In this document: positions 8,055 to 17,305 of the stretch, in pieces | Numbering within the stretch: position 1 is the stretch's first letter | Layout: the number at the start of each line of letters is the position of its first letter | DNA from: Tunicatimonas pelagia | GTDB lineage: Bacteria > Bacteroidota > Bacteroidia > Cytophagales > Cyclobacteriaceae | Assembly (NCBI RefSeq): GCF_030506325.1 | Contig: NZ_CP120683.1 | Span: 3,609,001 to 3,673,000 of the forward strand | DNA length: 64,000 nucleotides | Direction: 5' to 3' | Notes under the pieces: model-generated | The model's input: only the letters and a program-made list of their open reading frames with translations | Told to the model about the DNA's origin: nothing | Databases searched by the model: none | Position numbers and translations under genes: made by a program

Positions 8055-9512
8055 ATGAGTGAGTTGACACTGAGAAGTAAGATATTAAGCGGAGTATTCT
8101 GGAATACGGTTCAGGTAGTTATTTATCGTTCCTTTTCATTTGTCATCAAGCTGGTGTTAGCCCGCCTGTTGTTTCCCGAACAGTTTGGTTTGGTAGGCAT
8201 GGCCTCGGTATTTATCAGTTTTATTGAGGTATTTAATGATATAGGAATAGCAGCGGCCTTAGTACAGAGAAAAGAAGAAGATTTAAGGGAAGCCCATTTT
8301 CATACCTCGTTTTGGTCGGGGGTTGTTTGGTCTATTAGTTTGTACATTTTCATTGCACTGGTGGTTGCTCCGCTAGCAGCAATTTTCTACGAAGAACCGC
8401 TGCTTAGGTCTATTATTCCGGTGTTGAGTATTGGAGTTTTATCCAGTCCGGTAAACTTGGTACATAAAGCCCAGCTAACCAAAGCGATGGACTTTAAGAA
8501 ACAAGCGTTTATTGAGAATGCAGCTCATATTTTTTCGGGGGTGTTATCGCTAATGCTGGCTTTTGCCGGAGCTGGGGTATGGGCCTTGGTATTTAATGCA
8601 GTAGCCTCCTTTTTAGTAGCCATGCCACTGTACTTTAGAGCTACCTCCTGGACACCCAAGTTGATATGGGAAAGAGAAGCGTTCAGTGATATTTTTGGTT
8701 TTGGCCTGTATACTACTGCCACTAATTTTTTCAATAATTTAATTAATAAGCTCGATTACTTATTAATTGGCAAGTTGGTATCCGCCTCAGCTTTAGGGGC
8801 TTACACCTTAGCTTTTATTTTAACTGACATTGTTAAAAATGAGCTAATGAACATTATGAACAAAGTAATGTACCCAGTGTATGGAACCGTACAAGATGAT
8901 CTAAAGTCGCTTAAAAGCTACTACGTTACTATTGTAAAGTATAACTCCTTGGTGGTGTATCCGATCATGCTGTTGTGGATAATAGAAGGAGAACCAATAC
9001 TACTTACTGTGTTTGGCGCAAAGTGGACTGAGGCCGTTATTCCTTTAAAACTATTAGCCGGTTCAGTGCTCTTTCATATGATGGTGAATAGTAATACTAC
9101 GCTGGTTCGGGGCATGGGAAAGGCTCGACTAGAGATGAAACTTCAATTTTGGAAAGCACTGCTGATGTACGCGCCTCTATTGAGTGCAGGAATCTACTTC
9201 TACGGAATTAACGGAGCGGCTATGGCCTTTCTAGTAATTAAGTTTCTGAGCGTTTTTATTGTGCAGGTTTATATGAAAATTCTGATTGACTACACATTTG
9301 CTGACTTATTTAGAGCCATGAAAGTTCCGGTAGTTGCTTCAGCAATTGCATCTTTAGTTGTATTGGGGCTTCACGCTGTTGCCAATGTACACTTTATTAT
9401 CTCTTCCGGTATTCTACTAATGATTTACACGCTTATTGTATATAAAATGATGGGGCAAGATATAGCTGTATTTGTCAAATCTTTAAAGAAAGAGAAAAAG
9501 CTGAAAACGTAG
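8055..9512 (+). CDS. Wzx-type polysaccharide flippase (MOP superfamily)
   Basis: The 485-residue protein is almost entirely membrane-embedded, with about 12-14 hydrophobic segments, and opens with the MOP/PST signature SGVFWNTVQVVIYRS followed by VLARLLFPEQFGLVGMA. It resembles the WzxC / lipopolysaccharide biosynthesis subgroup. Its role would be to flip the undecaprenyl-linked repeat unit across the inner membrane before polymerisation by the Wzy-like protein at 16030. It lies 48 bases after the Wzc-like gene in the same orientation. Confidence 0.93.
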   Translation: MSELTLRSKILSGVFWNTVQVVIYRSFSFVIKLVLARLLFPEQFGLVGMASVFISFIEVFNDIGIAAALVQRKEEDLREAHFHTSFWSGVVWSISLYIFIALVVAPLAAIFYEEPLLRSIIPVLSIGVLSSPVNLVHKAQLTKAMDFKKQAFIENAAHIFSGVLSLMLAFAGAGVWALVFNAVASFLVAMPLYFRATSWTPKLIWEREAFSDIFGFGLYTTATNFFNNLINKLDYLLIGKLVSASALGAYTLAFILTDIVKNELMNIMNKVMYPVYGTVQDDLKSLKSYYVTIVKYNSLVVYPIMLLWIIEGEPILLTVFGAKWTEAVIPLKLLAGSVLFHMMVNSNTTLVRGMGKARLEMKLQFWKALLMYAPLLSAGIYFYGINGAAMAFLVIKFLSVFIVQVYMKILIDYTFADLFRAMKVPVVASAIASLVVLGLHAVANVHFIISSGILLMIYTLIVYKMMGQDIAVFVKSLKKEKKLKT

Positions 9513-9618
9513 GTGAGCAGCACAGAAAATAAATGGATCTCGATTTTTAAGGGTGAGATAGGTGATTGACGTAAATGAGGGGGATGGGTTAACCATTATA
9601 AAATAGAGAATTTATACA

Positions 9619-10710
9619 ATGAGAAAGGCTATTAAACTTTTGCGTTCGTATGCTCGAGCCACTATATCCAAAATTCAACAGCTAATACTGTATGTTAGTG
9701 CTGGTTCAGGGTTACGCTCTTCGCTGTATTATATTGTAAATTCTGAGTTTTATCGAGAACACCGCGCAGTAATTCTGGGGCAATTACAATACAACGAAAA
9801 CATTCAACGTCCCTCTGGATCGGTGCCACTGTTAAGGCGAAATATACACCGTTTAGAAAAAGGGATGATTATGGTGCCTCGCCGCATTCCTTTTGGGGTT
9901 GACTATATTGGTGAAACGCTTGATGCTTACGAAAAGACGGTAAGTAGCCAGAATTTAAGAATAACAAATGAAGTGCTGTGGGCTCGTGATGTATTGATGT
10001 CTTATTTCTCAATATGTGGCAATTCAGCGGAGGTTAAACTATTCAAAGCTAAGTTTGATGCCTTGAGTCATCCGCAAGGAGATACTCCCGACGCTTTTTC
10101 AAAAATTGTGAAAGACCGTGTTCCTTACACTAAAAAATCACTGAATTCGTCGGGAATTACTCACGAGAAATTTCATGATCTCTGTATACAAAGAAGGTCA
10201 ACCCGATGGTTTGAAGAGCGCGAAGTAGACATATCTTTGATAGATAAAGCAATATCTTCTGCTAGTTTAGCTCCCTCAGCCTGTAATAGACAGCCCTATA
10301 AGTTTTTGGTATTTAATAAGCAAGAAGACGCAACGGCAGTTGCTGAGCTTGCGGGAGGAACAGGCGGGTTTGCTCACCAAATTCCGGCATTAATTGCCTT
10401 AATTGGTGATCTGTCAAACTATTTCCACGAACGCGATAGACACTTAATTTATATCGATGCGTCTTTGGCCGCCATGACGTTTATGCACGCAGCCGAAACG
10501 CTTGGTCTCAGTACTTGTCCTATTAACTGGAGTGATGTCGCTAAAAGAGAAAAAAGCTTTTATCAGCTTGTGCCTTCTGTTCCTAGGCATATGCGCCCTA
10601 TCATGCTAATTGCCGTTGGCTATGCAGATCAAGAATCTTTTATACCTTACTCATCGCGGAAAGAAATAGATTTGCTAAGAGTTCTGAACCCAGCGTTAGC
10701 AAAAACTTAG
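9619..10710 (+). CDS. Nitroreductase-family flavoprotein with N-terminal extension
   Basis: The 363-residue protein has a nitroreductase fold in its C-terminal half. The RRSTRWFEER motif (about residue 193) is the typical FMN phosphate-binding start, SLAPSACNRQPYKFLVF follows, and ASLAAMTFMHAAETLGLSTCPINW is the late FMN-binding helix. The first 180 residues form an extra domain (YREHRAVILGQLQ, HRLEKGMIMVPRR) that I recognise only as recurring with such proteins in polysaccharide clusters. Its position just before the FrhB-like iron-sulfur protein and a pyruvyl transferase suggests a redox step in sugar modification. The reaction is unknown. Confidence 0.85.
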   Translation: MRKAIKLLRSYARATISKIQQLILYVSAGSGLRSSLYYIVNSEFYREHRAVILGQLQYNENIQRPSGSVPLLRRNIHRLEKGMIMVPRRIPFGVDYIGETLDAYEKTVSSQNLRITNEVLWARDVLMSYFSICGNSAEVKLFKAKFDALSHPQGDTPDAFSKIVKDRVPYTKKSLNSSGITHEKFHDLCIQRRSTRWFEEREVDISLIDKAISSASLAPSACNRQPYKFLVFNKQEDATAVAELAGGTGGFAHQIPALIALIGDLSNYFHERDRHLIYIDASLAAMTFMHAAETLGLSTCPINWSDVAKREKSFYQLVPSVPRHMRPIMLIAVGYADQESFIPYSSRKEIDLLRVLNPALAKT

Positions 10711-10769
10711 AGACGACAGTAATATTTTTTTATTGAATCAAGCATACCAAATTAACAACACATTACAAG

Positions 10770-10898
10770 ATGAACACTTTAATAATCGGCGTAAATCTGA
10801 ATAGCAAAGGGGCACAACTAATGCTAATTCCAATTAGCTTGATTAACGCTATTAATGAAGTAGTATCATCTTCAGCTACTAAAAACAAACAAGCTTAA
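10770..10898 (+). pseudogene. N-terminal stub of a second polysaccharide pyruvyl transferase
   Basis: A 42-codon frame opens with ATG at 10770 and ends with TAA one base before the next gene. Its beginning, MNTLIIGVNLNSKGAQLML, matches the start of the intact pyruvyl transferase at 12372 (MTKILVVGGEFYNRGAELMI): a hydrophobic strand, a Gly turn, then a G-A-x-L-M block. Nothing of the remaining 350 residues is present; the frame ends in a Lys/Asn/Ser-rich tail. The simplest reading is the remnant of a deleted paralogue, though a real short peptide cannot be excluded. Confidence 0.55.
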
Positions 10899-10899
10899 A

Positions 10900-12288
10900 A
10901 TGAGTAATATATCGTCGCTAGAAGAGCAGGTAATAAAGAATGACTACTGCATTGGGTGTGGAGTATGTAGCCATGTAAACACTGACTATACTGTAGAAAT
11001 TGACCAGTATGGTATGTATAAAGCCAAATATTCTGGTAATGGCACACCACCGAAAGATGATCCAGCACTTGCTGTTTGCCCATTTTCTAATAAGGCTAAA
11101 AACGAGGATGAACTTGCTGATAAGTTATTTCAAAAAGCCAAAAAGAAGAATGAGTACATCGGGAAATATATTGCGAACTACGTAGGTTATGTGAAAGAAG
11201 GAGCCTTCCGAGAAAAAGGAAGTTCAGGTGGGTTTGGTAAGTGGATACTGAATGAACTACTTCGAGAAGATAAGGTAGACTATGTTGTTCAAGTAATCAG
11301 TAGCCAAAAGGAAGATACGCTATTCACTTTTCAAATCTTTACGAAGGAAGACAATATTTTGTCTGGTTCCAAATCAGCTTATTATCCTATCACATTAACT
11401 GACGCTCTTGACTTTATTAGAAAAAACGAGGGAAGATACGTTATCACTGCTGTCCCCTGCTTCAGTAAGGCAATCAGGAATCTATGTTTACAAGACAAAG
11501 TTATTAACGAACGGGTAAAATACGTTATTGGCATAATTTGCGGTCACTTAAAGTCTACCGCGTTTGCTGAACTTTTGGGATGGCAGCTAGGAGTTGAGCC
11601 TGATGACTTAGGTGGTATAGAGTTTCGAGACAAAATAGCAGGACTGCAAGCTAACGAAAAAGGAGTGTACGCTATTACAAAATCGGGGCAGTTGAGCGGG
11701 ATTAAGTCCTCGAAAAAAATGTTTGGTGGCGATTGGGGACACGGATTGTTTAAGTATAAAGCGTGCGATTATTGTGATGATATTGTTGGCGAAACAACTG
11801 ATGTTTCGGTAGGCGATGCCTGGTTAGAAGGATACATGGATGACCACAATGGTAATAATGTATTGGTCATTAGAAATGAAGAAATAGATAGTCTGATAAA
11901 AGAAGGTATTGCCCAAGGAAGACTGGCACTAAAAGAAGTTGAAGAAAGTATTGTGGTAGAGTCGCAATGGGGAGGAATAAAGCACCGAAGAGAAGGGCTT
12001 TCGTACCGGCTATTTCTAAAAAATAAGGATAACAGTTGGTATCCTAAGAAGAGAGTTGCACCAAGCAACAATATCAGTAATCAGAGAAAAAGGGTCTACG
12101 AAAACAGAGAGATAGTAAGAGATGCTTCTCACCAACTTTTTTTAAAAGCAAAAGAAAGAGGAAGCTGGCACTACTTTGTAAACTTAATGATGCCTTATAT
12201 TAAAAAGTTGAACTATGTTCCTCTCTATCTAAAAGTAGTTAACAAGGCACTTAGAACTAAAGAGAAGCTTTGGAGTAGTTCAAAATGA
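10900..12288 (+). CDS. FrhB-like (coenzyme F420 hydrogenase/dehydrogenase beta-type) iron-sulfur protein
   Basis: The 462-residue protein begins with a ferredoxin-like CxxCxxC motif (Cys17, Cys20, Cys23) and a further Cys-Pro (Cys60), enough for one [4Fe-4S] cluster. The FrhB/FdhB beta-subunit domain follows: GSSGGFGKWIL (about residue 107), the VITAVPCFSKAIRNL block, IGIICGHLKS and a late ACDYCDD pair (about residue 287). Despite the family name, in Bacteroidota such proteins sit in polysaccharide clusters next to pyruvyl transferases, as here. An electron-transfer role, possibly with the nitroreductase at 9619, is inference. Confidence 0.88.
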   Translation: MSNISSLEEQVIKNDYCIGCGVCSHVNTDYTVEIDQYGMYKAKYSGNGTPPKDDPALAVCPFSNKAKNEDELADKLFQKAKKKNEYIGKYIANYVGYVKEGAFREKGSSGGFGKWILNELLREDKVDYVVQVISSQKEDTLFTFQIFTKEDNILSGSKSAYYPITLTDALDFIRKNEGRYVITAVPCFSKAIRNLCLQDKVINERVKYVIGIICGHLKSTAFAELLGWQLGVEPDDLGGIEFRDKIAGLQANEKGVYAITKSGQLSGIKSSKKMFGGDWGHGLFKYKACDYCDDIVGETTDVSVGDAWLEGYMDDHNGNNVLVIRNEEIDSLIKEGIAQGRLALKEVEESIVVESQWGGIKHRREGLSYRLFLKNKDNSWYPKKRVAPSNNISNQRKRVYENREIVRDASHQLFLKAKERGSWHYFVNLMMPYIKKLNYVPLYLKVVNKALRTKEKLWSSSK

Positions 12289-12371
12289 TGGTAGCTACTT
12301 CTTGCCATAAGTCTTACTCAATTAATTGAATAGATTTTCCCTTATACGAACAACGGTAATAACTAATAATC

Positions 12372-13559
12372 ATGACGAAAATACTAGTAGTAGGCGGTGA
12401 GTTCTACAATAGAGGCGCAGAATTAATGATACACGCCGCTGGCGAGCAGATTGTTAAACACATTCCAGATGCCGAGTTGTATCTAAGCCCACTTCTGGCA
12501 AATGCTGAAAAGATTAATGCTGCTGGATATAAAGCAATTAACGCCCCTTTGTTTCACGTAGCATTCTGTCCGCAGCAGCAGTTTAATCTAACACTACTCT
12601 TCCCTGGGTTGGCTAAACAGTATCTTTCGTTCAAAAGAGGTATAGCTTTCTCAGGCAATACCACGCTCTCAGACATTGACGTAATCTTAGATATATCTGG
12701 GTACGTTTTTGCCGAAAAGTGGGGGATGAATCCAACGAATAATTTGCTCACTCTTCTAAAAAAGGTTAAGAAGAACAACACCAAATACATTTTTCTTCCT
12801 CAAGCATTTGGCCCGTTTAGCGAGCAGCAAGTACCACTTATAAAAGAGTGCTTTTCGCTATCAGACCTTGTAATTGCCAGAGAGAGTATGTCTTACCAAA
12901 ACGTGCTGAAAGTAGCTACCGATAAGAGCAAAGTGAAATTGTATCCGGACATAACGTTATCGTACAAATTTGAGCCAGTTAGGGAAGATGGAGATTATTG
13001 CTGTGTTGTGCCCAATGTTAGAATGCTAGATAAAGCCGGAGAGGAATGGCGCAAGCACTACGAAGATGTTCTGTTAAACGCTATAAACTGTCTGCTCGAT
13101 AATTCATCTTATAATATTAAGTTATTAAATCACTCTGCTCAAGGTGATGTAGAGTTGGTAAATAAGTTGTTTAACATTTACCGAGATAATCCTAGAGTTC
13201 TTAAAGTAGATGAAGATGACCCCAAGAAACTGAAGAAGATTATTGCGGGATCTTACCTTAATGTTGCTTCCAGATTCCACGCTATTGCATCATCTTTATC
13301 GTCATCGGTGCCCTGTATTATGACATCTTGGTCTCACAAATATCAAGAATTAGCCAAAGAATACGAAGTAAGCCGATATTGTATGGTTACGCCTACCCAA
13401 CCGGAAGTAGCTACTTTAATTAAAGAACTGCTAGATTCTCAGGAGAATAGTGCAGTAAGAGCAAGAATAGAAACAGTTAATAGCCAGATAAAAGGGAAAA
13501 ACAACGAAATGTGGGACGTAATTCGTGATACTTTGGCTATAAAGGCTAATTACGCTTAG
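12372..13559 (+). CDS. Polysaccharide pyruvyl transferase family protein
   Basis: The 395-residue protein has the CsaB/WcaK/ExoV-like architecture. The N-terminus is ILVVGGEFYNRGAELM, DVILDISGYVF lies near residue 105, YIFLPQAFGPF near residue 140 and LVIARESMSY near residue 168. The C-terminal half includes a late VASRFHAIASSLSSSVP block (about residue 300) with the conserved SxRxHxxI-type His. These enzymes transfer pyruvate ketals from phosphoenolpyruvate to sugars, giving an acidic exopolysaccharide. A truncated relative lies upstream at 10770. Confidence 0.93.
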   Translation: MTKILVVGGEFYNRGAELMIHAAGEQIVKHIPDAELYLSPLLANAEKINAAGYKAINAPLFHVAFCPQQQFNLTLLFPGLAKQYLSFKRGIAFSGNTTLSDIDVILDISGYVFAEKWGMNPTNNLLTLLKKVKKNNTKYIFLPQAFGPFSEQQVPLIKECFSLSDLVIARESMSYQNVLKVATDKSKVKLYPDITLSYKFEPVREDGDYCCVVPNVRMLDKAGEEWRKHYEDVLLNAINCLLDNSSYNIKLLNHSAQGDVELVNKLFNIYRDNPRVLKVDEDDPKKLKKIIAGSYLNVASRFHAIASSLSSSVPCIMTSWSHKYQELAKEYEVSRYCMVTPTQPEVATLIKELLDSQENSAVRARIETVNSQIKGKNNEMWDVIRDTLAIKANYA

Positions 13560-13607
13560 AAAGAGAGCGGAGAATAGAAACCCTCTATAACTTCAAAATC
13601 TAGTTTC

Positions 13608-14768
13608 GTGATACCAGCAATTGTCGTTGTTACCCATAGCCGAACAAACTCATTAAAGAGAATATTGTCCTCTCTAGCAAAATCAGTGTACCCTGCGGGC
13701 ATTCGCATACCGCTAATCATCAGTGTTGATGGAGGTTCGGAAAACAATCGCGAGATACTACACATTGCTACCGAATGTATTTGGGAACACGGCGAAAAGA
13801 AGATTATCGATCACCAAGAAAACCTAGGGCTAAGAAATCATATCATATCATGTGGCGACCTATCAGAAACGTACGGTGCCGTAATAGTGTTGGAAGACGA
13901 CTGTTACGTGAGTCGTAATTTTTACAACTACGCCCTACAGTCAGTAGAATTTTTTGATGAAGACGAAAACATCGCCAGTATAGCCCTATACTCTAATCGG
14001 ATCAATGAAAATGTGCTGCTTCCGTTTGAACCACTGTACGACGGCTACGATAACTACTTTATGCAGGTACCCTGCTCGTGGGGGCAAATATGGACTCAAC
14101 AGCAGTGGCGTTCGTTCAAATCATTTTACAACAAAGAACCGGTAATCAGCAGTAGTGATAATATTCCGGAGAGGATAAAAAAATGGTCGGAAAGCTCGTG
14201 GAAGAAGTATTTCTACAAATATCTGGTGGATGAAGAAAAGTTTGTCGCATACCCTATACTATCGCATTCAACCAACTTTGCCGATGCGGGCGAACATTTA
14301 CAGCAGGCTAACAGCTATTTTCAGGTGGGTTTAGAAACACTACCAGAGAGTTATACCTACAAACTTGTGGCACTAGATTACAGTGCTAATAAGTTTGATG
14401 CTTTCTCGGAGTACCATGCTTCTAACCTGTCTCAACTAGGTATAGCCGATGATGTAGAGCTTGATTTATACGGCTCAAAAAGGCTAGATTTGATTAATAA
14501 AACTTATGTGATATCATCTAAAGTCTGTAGAAAGCCGATACGTACTTATGGACTTGAACTAACGTGTTTATCACAAAATATTCGCGATGGTATTGAGGGA
14601 AACTTCTTTTCGTACGCACTAAAAACAGAATTTGAGAACAGTACCACTTTACCCAAGAGCAAGTCTAATGCTTTTGTCGAAAAAATGGTGCCCCTACCCT
14701 ATACGTTAGGCTCTTCTGCCGGAAAGCGGTGGTTTATCAATAAGTTGTTTCCTTTCGTTCGGTTGTAG
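13608..14768 (+). CDS. GT-A-fold glycosyltransferase (family 2 / GNT-I-like)
   Basis: Translation must start at the GTG at 13608, since the frame has a stop at 13575 and no ATG before the first core strand (IPAIVVVTHSRTNSLKRIL). The 386-residue protein has a GT-A nucleotide-sugar fold: the opening strand, a VDGG turn, and the acidic metal-binding motif VLEDDCYVS (about residue 95). A WGQIW block follows near residue 160. It resembles the second family-2-like protein at 17306, which shares the VIVLEDD motif and layout. The sugar transferred is not predictable. It lies 48 bases after the pyruvyl transferase. Confidence 0.85.
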   Translation: MIPAIVVVTHSRTNSLKRILSSLAKSVYPAGIRIPLIISVDGGSENNREILHIATECIWEHGEKKIIDHQENLGLRNHIISCGDLSETYGAVIVLEDDCYVSRNFYNYALQSVEFFDEDENIASIALYSNRINENVLLPFEPLYDGYDNYFMQVPCSWGQIWTQQQWRSFKSFYNKEPVISSSDNIPERIKKWSESSWKKYFYKYLVDEEKFVAYPILSHSTNFADAGEHLQQANSYFQVGLETLPESYTYKLVALDYSANKFDAFSEYHASNLSQLGIADDVELDLYGSKRLDLINKTYVISSKVCRKPIRTYGLELTCLSQNIRDGIEGNFFSYALKTEFENSTTLPKSKSNAFVEKMVPLPYTLGSSAGKRWFINKLFPFVRL

Positions 14769-14817
14769 AAACTAGCGTTGTTTTATCTCCTATTAGGCTA
14801 TCAATACTATTTAACTA

Positions 14818-15996
14818 GTGACAGAAAATAACAGCGATCGTACCCTAATTCTTGAGTCTGGTTTTACTGGCCATAGGGGGGAGTATATCTCTCATCTGAT
14901 GCGGTTCATTAACGATAATGCCAATTTGCACGATAAATATATATTCTTCCTAAATGAAAAAATAGTCCCGCTGTTAGGACAGTTAACTGAGTCGCCGAAC
15001 TACTTTATTGAATACGTTAACCCCACTGAAGCCCGATCTAACTTTATTAGCCAAAGCTTTTACGAATGGACACTCGTGGCTGAAAAGATAAGCCAAATTC
15101 GTAAGAATATTAATGAGATTATTTTCATGAGTGTGGATGAACACTTGATTTTACTTACTACCCGGCGTTTTAAAAAGTTCAACCTATCGGTGAAGGGCGT
15201 TTTGTTTCAACCCTACGTACACTATAAGAATTCAACCGATAAAAAAGGCCTTCTAAGAAACTACATTTCCCAAAAGTATGCTACTGCTTTGAATAAAAGC
15301 ATTAAGAAGCTTTTCATTCTGAATGATGAGAAAACAGTCTGCGAAATGAATAAAAGCATTAAACGCTGTTTTGCTTATTTACCCGACCCTATTGAAGATA
15401 AGCCAGTAAGTAGCGATGCCCTGGTGCATGATGAAATAATCGAGAAATTCTCATTACACGCTACAAAGAAGCATTTGCTAGTGTTCGGTATGATTGACGA
15501 ACGGAAAAATATCACCACCATTATTGATGCTCTGCGGTTGCTACCGAGCGAAATCAAAAAATCGGTACACCTGCTTATTATCGGCAGACTGGATGGAGCG
15601 GTTAAAAAGAAATACCAAGATCATATTCACCAGCACCAAGATGAGATAAATATTACCTTCAACGACCAATTTGCAACCAAAGGTGAAATGGAGGTTGTGT
15701 TTACGAATTGCCATATTGTGCTTATGCCGTATATTAATTTCTACAGCTCAAGTGGAATTTTAGGGCACGCAATTAAGCACCAAAAGAATGTTGTTGCCTC
15801 TAACCAAGGGTTAGTGGGCAGACTAGTAGCTGAGAAAAACCTCGGAATTGCGGTTAATCCTCTAGATCCTAAAGAAATAAAAGATGCTATTTGCCAATTG
15901 ATATACCAGCCGGAAAAGTACCAGTATCAAAGTGCGGAGTATTTACACGAATATAGCCCGGAGAATTTTTCCAGAGCTATTTTAACCGAAGAATAA
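14818..15996 (+). CDS. GT4-type glycosyltransferase
   Basis: A 392-residue protein starting at GTG 14818, with no closer ATG that keeps the first strand (TLILESGFTGHRGEYISHLM). The C-terminal half has the GT-B features of family 4: LLVFGMIDERKNITTIIDAL (about residue 220), LLIIGRLDG, and a late VLMPYINFYSSSGILGHAI block where the usual E-x7-E stretch is replaced by a Ser/Gly-rich one. No membrane segment is seen. It would act at the cytoplasmic face of the inner membrane on the lipid-linked repeat unit. Confidence 0.82.
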   Translation: MTENNSDRTLILESGFTGHRGEYISHLMRFINDNANLHDKYIFFLNEKIVPLLGQLTESPNYFIEYVNPTEARSNFISQSFYEWTLVAEKISQIRKNINEIIFMSVDEHLILLTTRRFKKFNLSVKGVLFQPYVHYKNSTDKKGLLRNYISQKYATALNKSIKKLFILNDEKTVCEMNKSIKRCFAYLPDPIEDKPVSSDALVHDEIIEKFSLHATKKHLLVFGMIDERKNITTIIDALRLLPSEIKKSVHLLIIGRLDGAVKKKYQDHIHQHQDEINITFNDQFATKGEMEVVFTNCHIVLMPYINFYSSSGILGHAIKHQKNVVASNQGLVGRLVAEKNLGIAVNPLDPKEIKDAICQLIYQPEKYQYQSAEYLHEYSPENFSRAILTEE

Positions 15997-16029
15997 TTAT
16001 AAAATTAGATTTATAGTTTATAAATTTAT

Positions 16030-17301
16030 GTGATTCAAAGTATGATAATGGGAATATCGTATAAGACATATAAAGAAAAATATCATTTTTCACTGAATCT
16101 ATATTCAATATTTTTAATCGTTACCTTTATTCCAGACATCGTAGGGATAAACAACTCTATAATAAAGTATCTTTTCTGGGTAGTACGATTATCGCTCGCC
16201 CTGTGGATTATCTACAAAGATTACCGCTCGGCCTTTCGGCTTAGCCTGTTTGAATTTTTGTTTGTTATTCTGGCCCTTATTTACACCACTAACCTGTTCA
16301 TTGATGTTTTCTTAGATCCTATTCCGGCTCTAAAGAATAGTGGTTTTACTGATTTTATCGGATTTTTTATTGGTATTATTCTCGCGCTTTCTTTTCGATA
16401 TGACTCCGCTTTTCATTCAGAAACTTCTTTCAAATTTTTTTGGGTAACCCTGACCTTCGGGTTGATAGTCGCTTACTTTTTAGCCATAGAAAATACGCAC
16501 CTCGATGTCTCCAATGTTCGGTACGATGCCAACTCTACGATTAACACCATCATGTACGGCCAAACCGGTTGCGCGCTTTCTCTAATCTCGTTATTTGGAT
16601 TTATTCACTATAAAAAAGCAACGCTTAAAATACTATTCGCCCTTACCTTTGTCGTTGGTCTTTTATCTATCGCCAAGGCCGGTTCCCGGTCGCCGGTAGT
16701 AGTGTTAGCGTTGGTCAGCATTTTTTATATGATCGCTAGGCTAGGAAAGGTAAAGGGCTTACTGATATTATCTGTTTTTGTCGGGTTAGTCCTCATCAAT
16801 ATCAAAGCCATTATCGGCTTACTAAGTAGTATGGGGAGCAGTTTAGCGGTACGTTTAACCAGCATGATTCAGGATAAAGAAACCAGTGGGCGGGATGTGA
16901 TATACGCTAACGCGCTGAGTATTATAGAAGAGTCGCCTATTTTTGGTTCTTACTATCTGATACCATCGGGAATAGGAGCTGGAGGGTACCCCCACAACTA
17001 CTTTTTAGAAGTTTTTATGACTACCGGTGCCTTAGGGGGAGTTATCTTTTTAGCATTAGTAATTTATAGCCTGTTTAAATCCTACAATCTGATAAGAGCG
17101 CAGCACTTTTCCAGTTGGATTGTGATTCTGTACTTACAAATACTGGTGTACGGCATGTTTTCTACCGGGCTTTACACCTCTCAAGACTTCTGGATATTAC
17201 TATTTTACACCGGATCTTTAAAAGTTAGCAGCTCGCTATCTACTAATACACTCCCCCAGAATAATAGATTGCCAGGTAGAATGCGGGTTCTGGCTAAATA
17301 A
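16030..17301 (+). CDS. O-antigen polymerase/ligase-like membrane protein (Wzy-type)
   Basis: The product is about 423 residues from the GTG at 16030; the ATG at 16042 is an equally plausible start and trims four residues. It is strongly hydrophobic, with about 10-12 membrane segments. The Wzy_C-type loop contains AKAGSRSPVVVLAL (about residue 217) and a second large loop with GSYYLIPSGIGAGGYPHNYFLE (about residue 305), resembling the HN-type motif of O-antigen ligase/polymerase proteins. It is the only polymerase candidate of the locus and would join repeat units on the periplasmic side after flipping by the Wzx protein. Confidence 0.85.
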   Translation: MIQSMIMGISYKTYKEKYHFSLNLYSIFLIVTFIPDIVGINNSIIKYLFWVVRLSLALWIIYKDYRSAFRLSLFEFLFVILALIYTTNLFIDVFLDPIPALKNSGFTDFIGFFIGIILALSFRYDSAFHSETSFKFFWVTLTFGLIVAYFLAIENTHLDVSNVRYDANSTINTIMYGQTGCALSLISLFGFIHYKKATLKILFALTFVVGLLSIAKAGSRSPVVVLALVSIFYMIARLGKVKGLLILSVFVGLVLINIKAIIGLLSSMGSSLAVRLTSMIQDKETSGRDVIYANALSIIEESPIFGSYYLIPSGIGAGGYPHNYFLEVFMTTGALGGVIFLALVIYSLFKSYNLIRAQHFSSWIVILYLQILVYGMFSTGLYTSQDFWILLFYTGSLKVSSSLSTNTLPQNNRLPGRMRVLAK

Positions 17302-17305
17302 TGTT

